Under the pieces are notes generated by a model, which did not search any database, was not told where the DNA came from, and was given only the letters and a program-made list of their open reading frames with translations. This document shows positions 1-5,844 of a stretch of 6,159 bases of DNA, piece by piece. The position numbers and the translations under genes were made by a program. Location of the stretch: positions 1 to 6,159 of the forward strand of contig JAFXEA010000068.1 in NCBI GenBank assembly GCA_017521065.1, in the 5' to 3' direction. The stretch's first letter is position 1; every line of letters begins with the position of its first letter. This DNA is from Kiritimatiellia bacterium (GTDB lineage: Bacteria; Verrucomicrobiota; Kiritimatiellia; RFP12; UBA1067).

Positions 1-895
1 CACGGACGAGTTCCCGAAAGTCGAGCAGGGATTGGAGAAGCTTCACCTTAACGACTCCGCGTTCACGTTCCATCACGAGTCGTCCTTGGCCCTTGGCTTT
101 GGTTTCCGCTGCGGATTCCTCGGTCTTCTCCATATGGAGATCGTGCAGGAGCGTCTGCGTCGCGAGTTCAATCTCGATATCATCTCCACGAGTCCGGGTG
201 TCGTCTACAAGCTGAAGCTCCGGGACGGAACCATCAAGGATCTGGACAACCCTCTGCAGATGCCGGATCCGACGATGTTCGAGACAATCTCCGAGCCGAT
301 CCTCAAGGCCCGCATCATAACGCCTTCGGAATCGATAGGTGACGTGATGCGCATCGTGATGGACCGGCGCGGAATGGTGGAAGGTACGGAGACGATGGAC
401 GCGAAGCGCGTGATGCTCCATACGATGCTGCCCCTGAACGAGATACTCATCGATTTCCACGACACGCTCAAGAGCGTGTCCCACGGATATGCTTCTATGG
501 ACTACGAACCTGCCGGGTATCAGGAGTCTGACATCGTAAAGATGGACATTCTTCTCAACGGCGAGACTGTCGATGCGTTCGCTACGATGGTTCACCGCAC
601 CAAGGCCCGTACGCGTGGAATCCAGATGTGCAAGGCACTAGCCGACACGATCCCTCCGCACCAGTTCAAGATCCCTGTGCAGGCTGCAATCGGCAAGGAG
701 ATCATAGCGCGTGAGGATATCCGTCCGTTCCGCAAAGACGTTCTCGCCAAGCTCTACGGCGGCGACGTTACGCGCAATATGAAGGTACTCGAAAAGCAGA
801 AGCGCGGCAAGGCCCGTATGAAGGAGTTCGGCCATGTGAACGTACCTCAGAGTGCGTTCATCGCCGTGCTCAAGGGTACGATCAAGGAGTCGTAA
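1..895 (+). CDS. lepA: Elongation factor 4 (LepA), 3' part, 5' end outside the window
   Basis: LepA is a ribosome-binding translational GTPase that acts on stalled or mistranslocated ribosomes and in 30S biogenesis. The visible 297 residues read in frame from base 2, so the gene begins upstream; the TTG at 32 is internal, because homologous sequence (DEFPKVEQG) precedes it. Diagnostic features are the LepA-specific block LGFGFRCGFLGLLHMEI at visible residues 31-47 and the C-terminal domain ending KVLEKQK-GK-RMKEFG-VNVPQ-AF-AVLK from residue 261. The family is about 600 residues long, so the GTPase and second domains lie outside the window. The reading frame is intact. The stop codon TAA shares its last A with the ATG of the next gene, so the two are probably cotranscribed and translationally coupled. 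Identification is by recall of the family and is very secure. Confidence 0.97.
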   Translation, partial: TDEFPKVEQGLEKLHLNDSAFTFHHESSLALGFGFRCGFLGLLHMEIVQERLRREFNLDIISTSPGVVYKLKLRDGTIKDLDNPLQMPDPTMFETISEPILKARIITPSESIGDVMRIVMDRRGMVEGTETMDAKRVMLHTMLPLNEILIDFHDTLKSVSHGYASMDYEPAGYQESDIVKMDILLNGETVDAFATMVHRTKARTRGIQMCKALADTIPPHQFKIPVQAAIGKEIIAREDIRPFRKDVLAKLYGGDVTRNMKVLEKQKRGKARMKEFGHVNVPQSAFIAVLKGTIKES

Positions 896-1809
896 TGGCT
901 TCCGCACCGGTCGCAGCAGAGCCAAAGTCGCTCCGCAAGGGCGTACTCTGCATCCTTCTGAGCGCATTCGGTTTCGCGTTGATGGCGATGTTCGTGCGCC
1001 TTGCTGACGAATGCGGTGCGAGACAGATCCCCGCCGTGCAGAAGGCTCTTTTCCGCAACCTTGTCGCGGCTGTCATAGCAGGATGGGCGTTTTTCCGGCG
1101 ACCGTCGTCGGTTCGCTGTGGGGCATCCCTTCCTATGGATCTTAAAACATGGAGTGATCTCATGCTCCGGTGTGGATTTGGGGCCATAGGGATATTCGCA
1201 AACTTCTATGCGCTCACCCATATCCCGGTCGGCAATGCGATGGCCCTTAACAGAACCGCACCGTTCTTCACGCTCCTGATGAGCTGGATCATTCTTGGGC
1301 AACGCATGATCTTGCGCCAGACTCTGTGCGTGGCAGGTGCCTTTGTCGGCGCGATGTTTGTGATAAAGCCGGGGTTGGGGACACTGTCCGGACATGCGCT
1401 GATCGGTCTTTTCAGTGGATTTGGCGCCGGGGCTGCGTATACGTTCCTTCATAAGCTTGGCAGGAAGGGTATCGACGGGGCGTTCATAATCTTCTTCTTT
1501 TCGGCGTTCTCCTGCATTGCCTGTGTGCCGTTCCTTGTCTGTGGATTCGTGCCGATGTCCTGTCTGCAGGTGGTAGTGCTCCTTGCCGCCGGGGCAAGCG
1601 CGGCTCTTGGACAGTTCGGGATAACGTGGGGATACAGGTTCGCGGAACCGCGTCAGGTCGCCGTCTACGACTACTCAGGCATAATTTTCGCGGCCATGTT
1701 GGGGTTTGTTGCGTTCGGACAGATCCCAGATATTCTCAGTCTGATAGGCTTCGCCGTGATCATCATCATGGGACTTGCACTTCATTTTCGCCAGTCCGGA
1801 ACGAAATGA
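895..1809 (+). CDS. EamA/DMT-superfamily transporter, ten predicted membrane helices
   Basis: This 304-residue protein is very hydrophobic and has the two-fold repeated five-helix layout of EamA (drug/metabolite transporter) permeases, with repeats at about residues 16-157 and 167-297. Likely helices are at 17-35, 51-67, 88-107, 113-134, 143-158, 166-185, 195-217, 223-241, 256-275 and 280-297. The substrate cannot be read from sequence; relatives export amino acids, nucleobases or other metabolites through the inner membrane. The family-like ALFRNLVAA (51-59) and NRTAPFFTLL (119-128) segments support the call. The ATG overlaps the lepA stop by one base, and a good ribosome-binding site, AAGGAG at 884-889, lies inside the lepA C-terminus five bases ahead. 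The start is therefore well fixed. No terminator follows; the tRNA promoter begins 17 bases after the stop. Confidence 0.9.
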   Translation: MASAPVAAEPKSLRKGVLCILLSAFGFALMAMFVRLADECGARQIPAVQKALFRNLVAAVIAGWAFFRRPSSVRCGASLPMDLKTWSDLMLRCGFGAIGIFANFYALTHIPVGNAMALNRTAPFFTLLMSWIILGQRMILRQTLCVAGAFVGAMFVIKPGLGTLSGHALIGLFSGFGAGAAYTFLHKLGRKGIDGAFIIFFFSAFSCIACVPFLVCGFVPMSCLQVVVLLAAGASAALGQFGITWGYRFAEPRQVAVYDYSGIIFAAMLGFVAFGQIPDILSLIGFAVIIIMGLALHFRQSGTK

Positions 1810-1825
1810 ATTTTAAAAAAGGGGG

Positions 1826-1854
1826 TTGAAGTCGTAACCGCGTTATGGTATAAT
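1826..1854 (+). promoter_or_regulatory. Sigma70-type promoter of tRNA-His
   Basis: A -35 box TTGAAG (1826-1831) is followed after 17 bases by a perfect -10 box TATAAT (1849-1854). The -10 is preceded by TGG, giving an extended -10 (TGnTATAAT). Transcription would start near 1861, about 15 bases before the mature tRNA. The following GCGCGG is a GC-rich discriminator, as is usual for stringently controlled stable-RNA promoters. Confidence 0.85.
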
Positions 1855-1875
1855 GCGCGGCGTTTTACCCTTAGT

Positions 1876-1952
1876 GGCGAGAGTAGCTCAATTGGTAGAG
1901 CATCAGATTGTGATTCTGAGGGTTGCGGGATCGTACCCCGTCTCTTGCCCCA
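1876..1952 (+). tRNA. tRNA-His (anticodon GTG), with encoded G-1 and CCA
   Basis: A complete cloverleaf can be drawn. The acceptor stem is 1877-1883 with 1942-1948, seven pairs including one G-U. The D stem is GCTC 1886-1889 with GAGC 1898-1901. The anticodon stem is TCAGA 1903-1907 with TCTGA 1915-1919, with anticodon GTG at 1910-1912. The T stem is 1925-1929 with 1937-1941, ending in a G-T wobble. The extra G at 1876 faces C73 at 1949, the G-1:C73 identity element recognised by histidyl-tRNA synthetase. CCA is encoded at 1950-1952. One oddity is the T loop, ATCGTAC instead of the usual TTCRANY: positions 54 and 58 are A and T, the reverse of T54-A58. It has its own promoter and terminator. 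Confidence 0.96.
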
Positions 1953-1960
1953 AATTAACT

Positions 1961-1988
1961 GGCGTCTATGAATGGACGCCGTTTTTTG
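1961..1988 (+). terminator. Intrinsic terminator after tRNA-His
   Basis: GGCGTC (1961-1966) pairs perfectly with GACGCC (1975-1980) across an 8-base loop, followed by G and six T residues (1981-1987). It lies nine bases after the tRNA CCA. Its stem contains the ATG at 1972, so that codon cannot sensibly be the start of the next gene. Confidence 0.85.
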
Positions 1989-1995
1989 TATAACG

Positions 1996-2002
1996 AAAGG
2001 AG
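1996..2002 (+). promoter_or_regulatory. Ribosome-binding site fixing the start of the Tat oxidoreductase
   Basis: AAAGGAG lies five bases before the ATG at 2008. It selects that codon over the in-frame ATG at 1972, which sits inside the terminator hairpin and would add 12 residues ahead of the Tat motif. Confidence 0.85.
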
Positions 2003-2007
2003 CAGTC

Positions 2008-3462
2008 ATGAACTTGTCTCGTAGAGGATTCATCGGTGGAATCGCGGCGGCATCCGCACCGTTTTTTGTTGGAGGGTGCAAATCCGGCAGTTTGCCTCCA
2101 CGTCGCATATCGCCAAATGCAAAGGTCAATGTGGCCATTATCGGCTGCGGTCTGATCGCCAAGAGCACGAACGTGCCAGGGTTTCTCAAGGATCCGCGCT
2201 GCCGTGTAACGATTGCGTGCGACATGGTCAAGATGGCTCCCAACTATTTCTATGGGACGCGCGGCGGAAATTTCGGAGCAGAAGGCTTGACAAACAAGGA
2301 TGGCTCCGTCCGGCGTGATGTGTGCGGCTCCACTGTCATCAAGAACATGGTGGACAAGTTCTATGGCGACAAGGCCTGCCGCGAGGTGTTCGACTGGCGT
2401 GAGGTAATCGCAGACCCTACGGTCGATGCTGTCTGCATCTGCACGCCCGACCATTGGCATGCGCTCATAGCGATTGCGGCGATGAAGGCCGGAAAGCACG
2501 TGTTCTGTCAAAAGCCGATGTCTCTTGGCATCGAACAGGGCAAGGAGATGGTGCGTGTCGCGAAAGAGACGGGCGTTACGTTCCAGGTCGGCAACCAGGG
2601 GCGTAGCGATCCGAGGTTCCGTCTCTCCGAAGAGATAGTTCTCAACGGATATGCCGGCGCCATCAAGGGAGCTACGGTGTGCATCCCTGGCGGCGACCAC
2701 TGGACGGGACATGGTCATTCCCCCGAACCGGCTCCGCTTCCGGAATACTTCTCCAAGGAGGCATGGGAGCTGTGGCAGGGACCAGCCGAGCATTTCGAGG
2801 ACAACGCCTATATTCCGAGCATCCACCGTCCCACCTGCTGGCGCTTCAACTCGCGTTACGGCGGTGGCATGATCCCCGACTTCGGCGCACATGAGTTCGA
2901 CCAGCTGCAGCGAGGTCTCGGAACAGATCTTACGGGACCTGTCGCGGTCGAAAACATGAAGACCGATCTCCGCAAGGATAATGATGTTTTCTCCTGGGCG
3001 GGCAAGTTCTCGTTCGATTTCGTCTATGCTAACGGCATCCGCGTCCATGTGCGCACGATAGACAAGGCGGCGGGTTTCCCGCGCCAGACAATCTTCCACT
3101 GCGAGAAGGGCGATGTCGGATCGCGCGAGTTCAAGGGTGTTCTTCCAGCGGAGCTCAAGAACTTCAAGGAATCCGACCTTACGGCGAAGGACAAGCATCT
3201 GTATGCGCCGAAGAATGGTCACGATGCATCAATCTTCCATGAGGCAGACTTTATCGACGGCATCATCGAACAGCGTCAGTGCTGTTCGCCCTGCGAGGTC
3301 GGTCACCGTACAATCTCGATGGCGCACATCGCGAACATCTGCGAACAGCTCCGCGTGTCCCGTCTGGACTGGGATCCTGTCGCCGAGAAGTTCACCGGTG
3401 CGAACGCCGATGCCGCAAACAGGCTCTGCGTCACGCCGTACTTCAACGGCTGGCGGATCTGA
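2008..3462 (+). CDS. Gfo/Idh/MocA-family oxidoreductase with Tat lipoprotein signal
   Basis: This 484-residue protein is a predicted NAD(P)-dependent sugar or cyclitol oxidoreductase. The N-terminus has a twin-arginine motif SRRGFIGG (4-11), a short hydrophobic stretch and a lipobox-like VGGC ending at Cys24. It is therefore probably exported folded by Tat, with its cofactor, and lipid-anchored. The Rossmann fold starts at VNVAIIGCGLIA (40-51). CQKPMS (167-172) takes the place of the usual EKP loop, with Gln for Glu, and GGMIPDFGAHEFDQL (286-300) carries the conserved Asp291 and His295. The C-terminal WDP-AEKF...ANRL...P..NGW block is typical of the long exported subfamily common in PVC bacteria. 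The substrate is unknown. The ATG at 2008 is fixed by the Shine-Dalgarno site. No convincing promoter lies between the tRNA terminator and the start, so it probably depends on readthrough. Family call secure; export inferred. Confidence 0.92.
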   Translation: MNLSRRGFIGGIAAASAPFFVGGCKSGSLPPRRISPNAKVNVAIIGCGLIAKSTNVPGFLKDPRCRVTIACDMVKMAPNYFYGTRGGNFGAEGLTNKDGSVRRDVCGSTVIKNMVDKFYGDKACREVFDWREVIADPTVDAVCICTPDHWHALIAIAAMKAGKHVFCQKPMSLGIEQGKEMVRVAKETGVTFQVGNQGRSDPRFRLSEEIVLNGYAGAIKGATVCIPGGDHWTGHGHSPEPAPLPEYFSKEAWELWQGPAEHFEDNAYIPSIHRPTCWRFNSRYGGGMIPDFGAHEFDQLQRGLGTDLTGPVAVENMKTDLRKDNDVFSWAGKFSFDFVYANGIRVHVRTIDKAAGFPRQTIFHCEKGDVGSREFKGVLPAELKNFKESDLTAKDKHLYAPKNGHDASIFHEADFIDGIIEQRQCCSPCEVGHRTISMAHIANICEQLRVSRLDWDPVAEKFTGANADAANRLCVTPYFNGWRI

Positions 3463-3467
3463 GGCGG

Positions 3468-3496
3468 TTGAAACGTGTTCTTCATTGTGGTAGAAT
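3468..3496 (+). promoter_or_regulatory. Sigma70-type promoter of the second oxidoreductase
   Basis: The -35 box TTGAAA (3468-3473) and -10 box TAGAAT (3491-3496) are separated by 17 bases, and TGG directly precedes the -10 (extended -10). It starts six bases after the stop of the upstream gene. Predicted transcription start is near 3503, giving a leader of about 55 bases. Confidence 0.8.
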
Positions 3497-3517
3497 TTCG
3501 TAAAATTCAAAGAGACA

Positions 3518-3535
3518 CGGAAAGCGAAGCTTCCG
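3518..3535 (+). other. Small hairpin in the 5' leader of the second oxidoreductase
   Basis: CGGAA (3518-3522) pairs with TTCCG (3531-3535), enclosing one bulged A and the GCGAAGC motif (3524-3530), which is known to form an unusually stable GAA-loop mini-hairpin. It lies about eight bases upstream of the ribosome-binding site. It could protect the mRNA 5' end or tune translation; no function is demonstrated. Confidence 0.45.
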
Positions 3536-3543
3536 GAACATTC

Positions 3544-3550
3544 AAGGAGG
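3544..3550 (+). promoter_or_regulatory. Ribosome-binding site fixing the start of the second oxidoreductase
   Basis: AAGGAGG is seven bases before the ATG at 3558. The in-frame TTG at 3552 is only one base from this site and cannot be the start. Confidence 0.9.
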
Positions 3551-3557
3551 ATTGGCA

Positions 3558-4628
3558 ATGGCCAAGGTGAAATATGTTGTTATCGGATTCGGCGGAATCG
3601 CCGAGAACCGCGTCGCCAAGGAAGGCTACGCGTGCGACAGGAACCGTTTCAAGCCGCTGAAGACGGCGCAGCTTGTCGGTGCTATGGACATGAACCCGGC
3701 CCGCAAAGCCGCAGCGGAGGCTCTTGGCCTCAAGTGGTCCGGTTCGCTTGACGAGGTCCTCGCAGACAAGTCGGTGGACGGAGTGTACATCGCCTCCAAC
3801 AACGCCTCCCACGCCGCGCTCGCATGCGCCGCGCTCAAGGCCGGCAAGCATGTGATTGTCGAGAAGCCCATCGCCACGTCCATCGCCGATGCGAAGAAGA
3901 TGGAGGCTCTCGCCAAGAAGAAGGGTCTGTCCCTCAGTGTCGACCACATGATGGTCAACAATGCATGGAACATCGCCGCGGCAAAGGCTACGCAGGGCGG
4001 CAAGCTTGGCAAGGTGAACGATGGCTGCTTCCACATGGAGTTCGCGTACGGCTACGATCCAGCCGAGGCCGCGACCTGGCGCTGCAGCAACGTTGCCGAG
4101 ATGGGCGGTCCGATCGGCGACGTGGCGAGCCACTGCTTCTACGTCGCGGAGTTCATCTTCGGCAAGAAGATCAAGAAGGTCGCCGCGGTCTATTATCCGA
4201 AGGTGATGAAGATCAAGTCCGAGGATGGCGCGTACATCAAGTTCTTCTTTGAGGACGGAACGCAGGGCAGCGTGAATGCAGCATTCTCCGAAATGCGTGG
4301 CGGCCTTGCAGGTACGCTTACGAACCTTGGCTATGAGATCTATGGCGACAAGGCCGCTCTCCGCGGCTACGGCACAATGTTCCAGCTCTCCGGATATGAG
4401 GATGAGCCCATCCGCATCCGTCTTGAGCTTGACGACGGCAAGAAGACCACCGAGGTCAAGCCTGCCAAGATACAGAACATCTATCAGGCAATCATCGAGG
4501 ATCACGCCAAGAGCGTTGTGGCGAAGAAGCGTCTTTCTGCCGCCGACGCCATCCACAACCTCGCGCTCTGCGCGGCAGCCCACAAGAGCGCGCAGAACGG
4601 CGGCAAGATTGTCGCTGTTGCCGATTGA
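3558..4628 (+). CDS. Gfo/Idh/MocA-family oxidoreductase, cytoplasmic
   Basis: This 356-residue protein is the usual length for a cytoplasmic NAD(P)-dependent Gfo/Idh/MocA dehydrogenase. It starts directly with the Rossmann strand and glycine-rich loop VKYVVIGFGGIAE (4-16). AGKHVIVEKPIA (95-106) carries the catalytic-lysine EKP motif, with Lys103. GGPIGDVASHCFYV (183-196) supplies Asp188 and His192 of the C-terminal sheet domain. There is no signal peptide. The ATG is fixed by a strong ribosome-binding site seven bases upstream. It has its own promoter but sits 95 bases behind the Tat-type family member, so the two may act on related sugar substrates in different compartments. The proteins are not close duplicates: lengths and active-site loops (EKP against QKP) differ. 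The substrate cannot be assigned. The gene converges on the metH relic. Confidence 0.92.
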   Translation: MAKVKYVVIGFGGIAENRVAKEGYACDRNRFKPLKTAQLVGAMDMNPARKAAAEALGLKWSGSLDEVLADKSVDGVYIASNNASHAALACAALKAGKHVIVEKPIATSIADAKKMEALAKKKGLSLSVDHMMVNNAWNIAAAKATQGGKLGKVNDGCFHMEFAYGYDPAEAATWRCSNVAEMGGPIGDVASHCFYVAEFIFGKKIKKVAAVYYPKVMKIKSEDGAYIKFFFEDGTQGSVNAAFSEMRGGLAGTLTNLGYEIYGDKAALRGYGTMFQLSGYEDEPIRIRLELDDGKKTTEVKPAKIQNIYQAIIEDHAKSVVAKKRLSAADAIHNLALCAAAHKSAQNGGKIVAVAD

Positions 4629-4643
4629 CCGGTTCTGGTTGAT

Positions 4644-4676
4644 CGAAACAGAAACGGCGACGTTTAGATAGTCGCC
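4644..4676 (-). terminator. Probable intrinsic terminator of the metH relic
   Basis: Read on the - strand, GGCGAC (4676-4671) pairs perfectly with GTCGCC (4661-4656) over a 9-base loop, followed by GTTTCTGTTTCG (4655-4644), a moderately T-rich tail. It is organised much like the tRNA-His terminator. In the + direction the same hairpin lacks a T tract, so it would serve the second oxidoreductase less well. Confidence 0.55.
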
Positions 4677-4681
4677 ATTAC

Positions 4682-4736
4682 ACAGGTGCGTCTGTCGGAC
4701 AATCAGTGAAGGATTGTTTCGGCAAGACGCACCTGT
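4682..4736. repeat. 55-base foldback (inverted repeat) at the broken end of the metH relic
   Basis: The outer arms ACAGGTGCGTCT (4682-4693) and AGACGCACCTGT (4725-4736) match perfectly over 12 bases. Inside, ACAATC (4699-4704) and GATTGT (4712-4717) form a second perfect stem around a 7-base loop, with a short mismatched stretch between the stems. The right half is read as metH-relic codons (KQVRLAE), and the left half looks like an inverted copy of it. It could be a mutation scar, a REP-like element or a transcript-end hairpin for the + strand gene. No second copy occurs in the window. Confidence 0.75.
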
Positions 4737-5730
4737 TTGCGTTTTGTCGCCGCAGCGATTCTCTCCAGCGGTACGTCGTGTCCGAGATCGATCACCTTGA
4801 AGCCGTAGTTCTCAAGAAGGGCACGGCAGATGTTCTTGCCGATGTCGTGGATGTCCCCCTTGACCGTCGCAAGTATGATCTTCCCCCTTGTCGGCGACTG
4901 CGTCGGACGGAAAAGCGGAACGCACGGAGTCGAACGCCGAGCCTGCAGCATCCGCCGACGAATGCGGCGCCGGCCTTTACGAGTTCGAGAACATCCTTTG
5001 CGAAATCATCGGGTCCGACGGTGAAGACGGTTCGTCCATTCTCCGATTTCGGAAGACCTGCATTCGGTTTGACAGCGATCGGAATGGATGTCATCCGGAC
5101 AAGCCGCTGCACATACGGCAGCATGAGGTCTGGACCGAAGCCGCAATTGAGTCCCATCGCATCGACGCGCAGACCTTCAAGAAGGGTTGCGACACATTCG
5201 ACATCGGCACCGGTCAGGAGACGTCCATCTTTTCCGAGCGCAACGGTCGCAATTACAGGAAGGGAAGCGTTTTCCTTTGCCGCCAACACTGCTGCTTTCA
5301 GTTCATATGTGTCGCCCATCGTTTCGATGGCCACAAGATTGGCTCCCGCTTTCGCTCCTATTGTGATCTACTCTGCAAACGTGTCGTAGGCGGCATCGAA
5401 TTCGAAATCTCCGGATGGCTTGAGAAGACGTCCGGACGGGCCAACATCAAGTGCGACAAGACGGTTGCCTCCGATGGATTTTGCGGCGGATTTTGCGATT
5501 GATATTGCCGATGTTATGACATCGTCCAGCTTGTATTCACCATGGTACTTGGCGCGGTTCGCTCCAAAAGTGTTGACATATATTATGTCGTCAGGTCTGG
5601 TTATGTTTCAGTCCTCGGGCGTTTCGCCCGGTTCAAGCCCTTTAACCTGAAGCTGTGTACCCATTCCTCCATCAAGGAACAGTATGCGATCTTCCGCAAA
5701 TGCGGAGCCGGTTATGTCATTTGTTGCCAT
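4703..5730 (-). pseudogene. metH: Decayed cobalamin-dependent methionine synthase (metH-like relic)
   Basis: The parent would have transferred a methyl group to homocysteine using cobalamin. From the ATG at 5730 the frame reads ILFLDGGMGTQLQ, then NTFGANRAKY, NLVAIETMGDTYEL, GLNCGFGPDLMLPYV, SIPIAVKPNAGLP and AAFVGGCC. This is a homocysteine S-methyltransferase domain with its zinc cysteines (GLNC and GGCC) still present. Lesions: TGA at 5610-5608 where the family has Trp (PEDW); loss of about 14 codons before IIYVNTFG; TAG at 5370-5368, probably from CAG (Gln). After GGCC (ending 4945) homology stops and resumes in another frame with GKIILATVKGDIHDIGKNI, the B12-binding signature DxHxxG (His at 4849-4847). 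Linker and any pterin domain are missing. The B12 domain is cut after about 40 recognisable residues and ends at TGA 4705-4703. It has no plausible intact product. Gene name reflects the family only. Confidence 0.88.
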
Positions 5731-5738
5731 GGCGCATG

Positions 5739-5747
5739 ATTATACCA
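5739..5747 (-). promoter_or_regulatory. Extended -10 promoter of the metH relic
   Basis: On the - strand TGGTATAAT (5747-5739) is a perfect extended -10. No good -35 is seen at 17 bases (GATCAG at 5767-5762), as is common for extended -10 promoters. Only eight bases separate the -10 from the ATG at 5730, so the transcript would begin at or within a base or two of the start codon. Confidence 0.65.
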
Positions 5748-5844
5748 TACGCGCCAAGCATCTGATCGTCGCACTTATATATCCTCGGCGCCTTTTCTTG
5801 TCTCCGTCTTTAAAAACTTGTGCGCATATGTTAAATTAAATTTG

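Noticed and set aside
1972..2007. Start of the Tat oxidoreductase at the ATG at 1972
   Set aside because: This ATG is inside the tRNA-His terminator hairpin and has no ribosome-binding site. The ATG at 2008 has AAAGGAG five bases upstream and begins the twin-arginine signal.
1966..3222. 418-residue open frame on the - strand opposite the Tat oxidoreductase
   Set aside because: Antisense shadow. No recognisable domain and no start signal, while the + strand frame is a clear Gfo/Idh/MocA enzyme.
3507..4583. 358-residue open frame on the - strand opposite the second oxidoreductase
   Set aside because: It is the antisense shadow of a GC-biased gene. The + strand frame has clear family motifs, a promoter and a ribosome-binding site.
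4656..4676. Terminator of the second oxidoreductase on the + strand
   Set aside because: The hairpin is perfect, but it is followed by ATTACAC rather than a T run. On the - strand it has a T-rich tail, so it is assigned to the relic.
4706..5502. Long open frames on the + strand across the metH relic
   Set aside because: They are rich in Arg, Ser and Pro, resemble no family I know, and are antisense to recognisable MetH homology.
5368..5610. Recoding of TGA as Trp and TAG as Gln, keeping the metH gene alive
   Set aside because: Three intact genes here end with TGA (1807, 3460, 4626), no other in-frame TGA or TAG is seen in coding sequence, and the same gene also has a frame break, a deletion and a truncation. 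Simple decay explains all of it.
5616..5630. Perfect hairpin CGGGCG-TTT-CGCCCG as a terminator or regulatory element
   Set aside because: It lies within codons for the conserved PGETPE stretch of the homocysteine domain and has no T tract; codon choice explains it.
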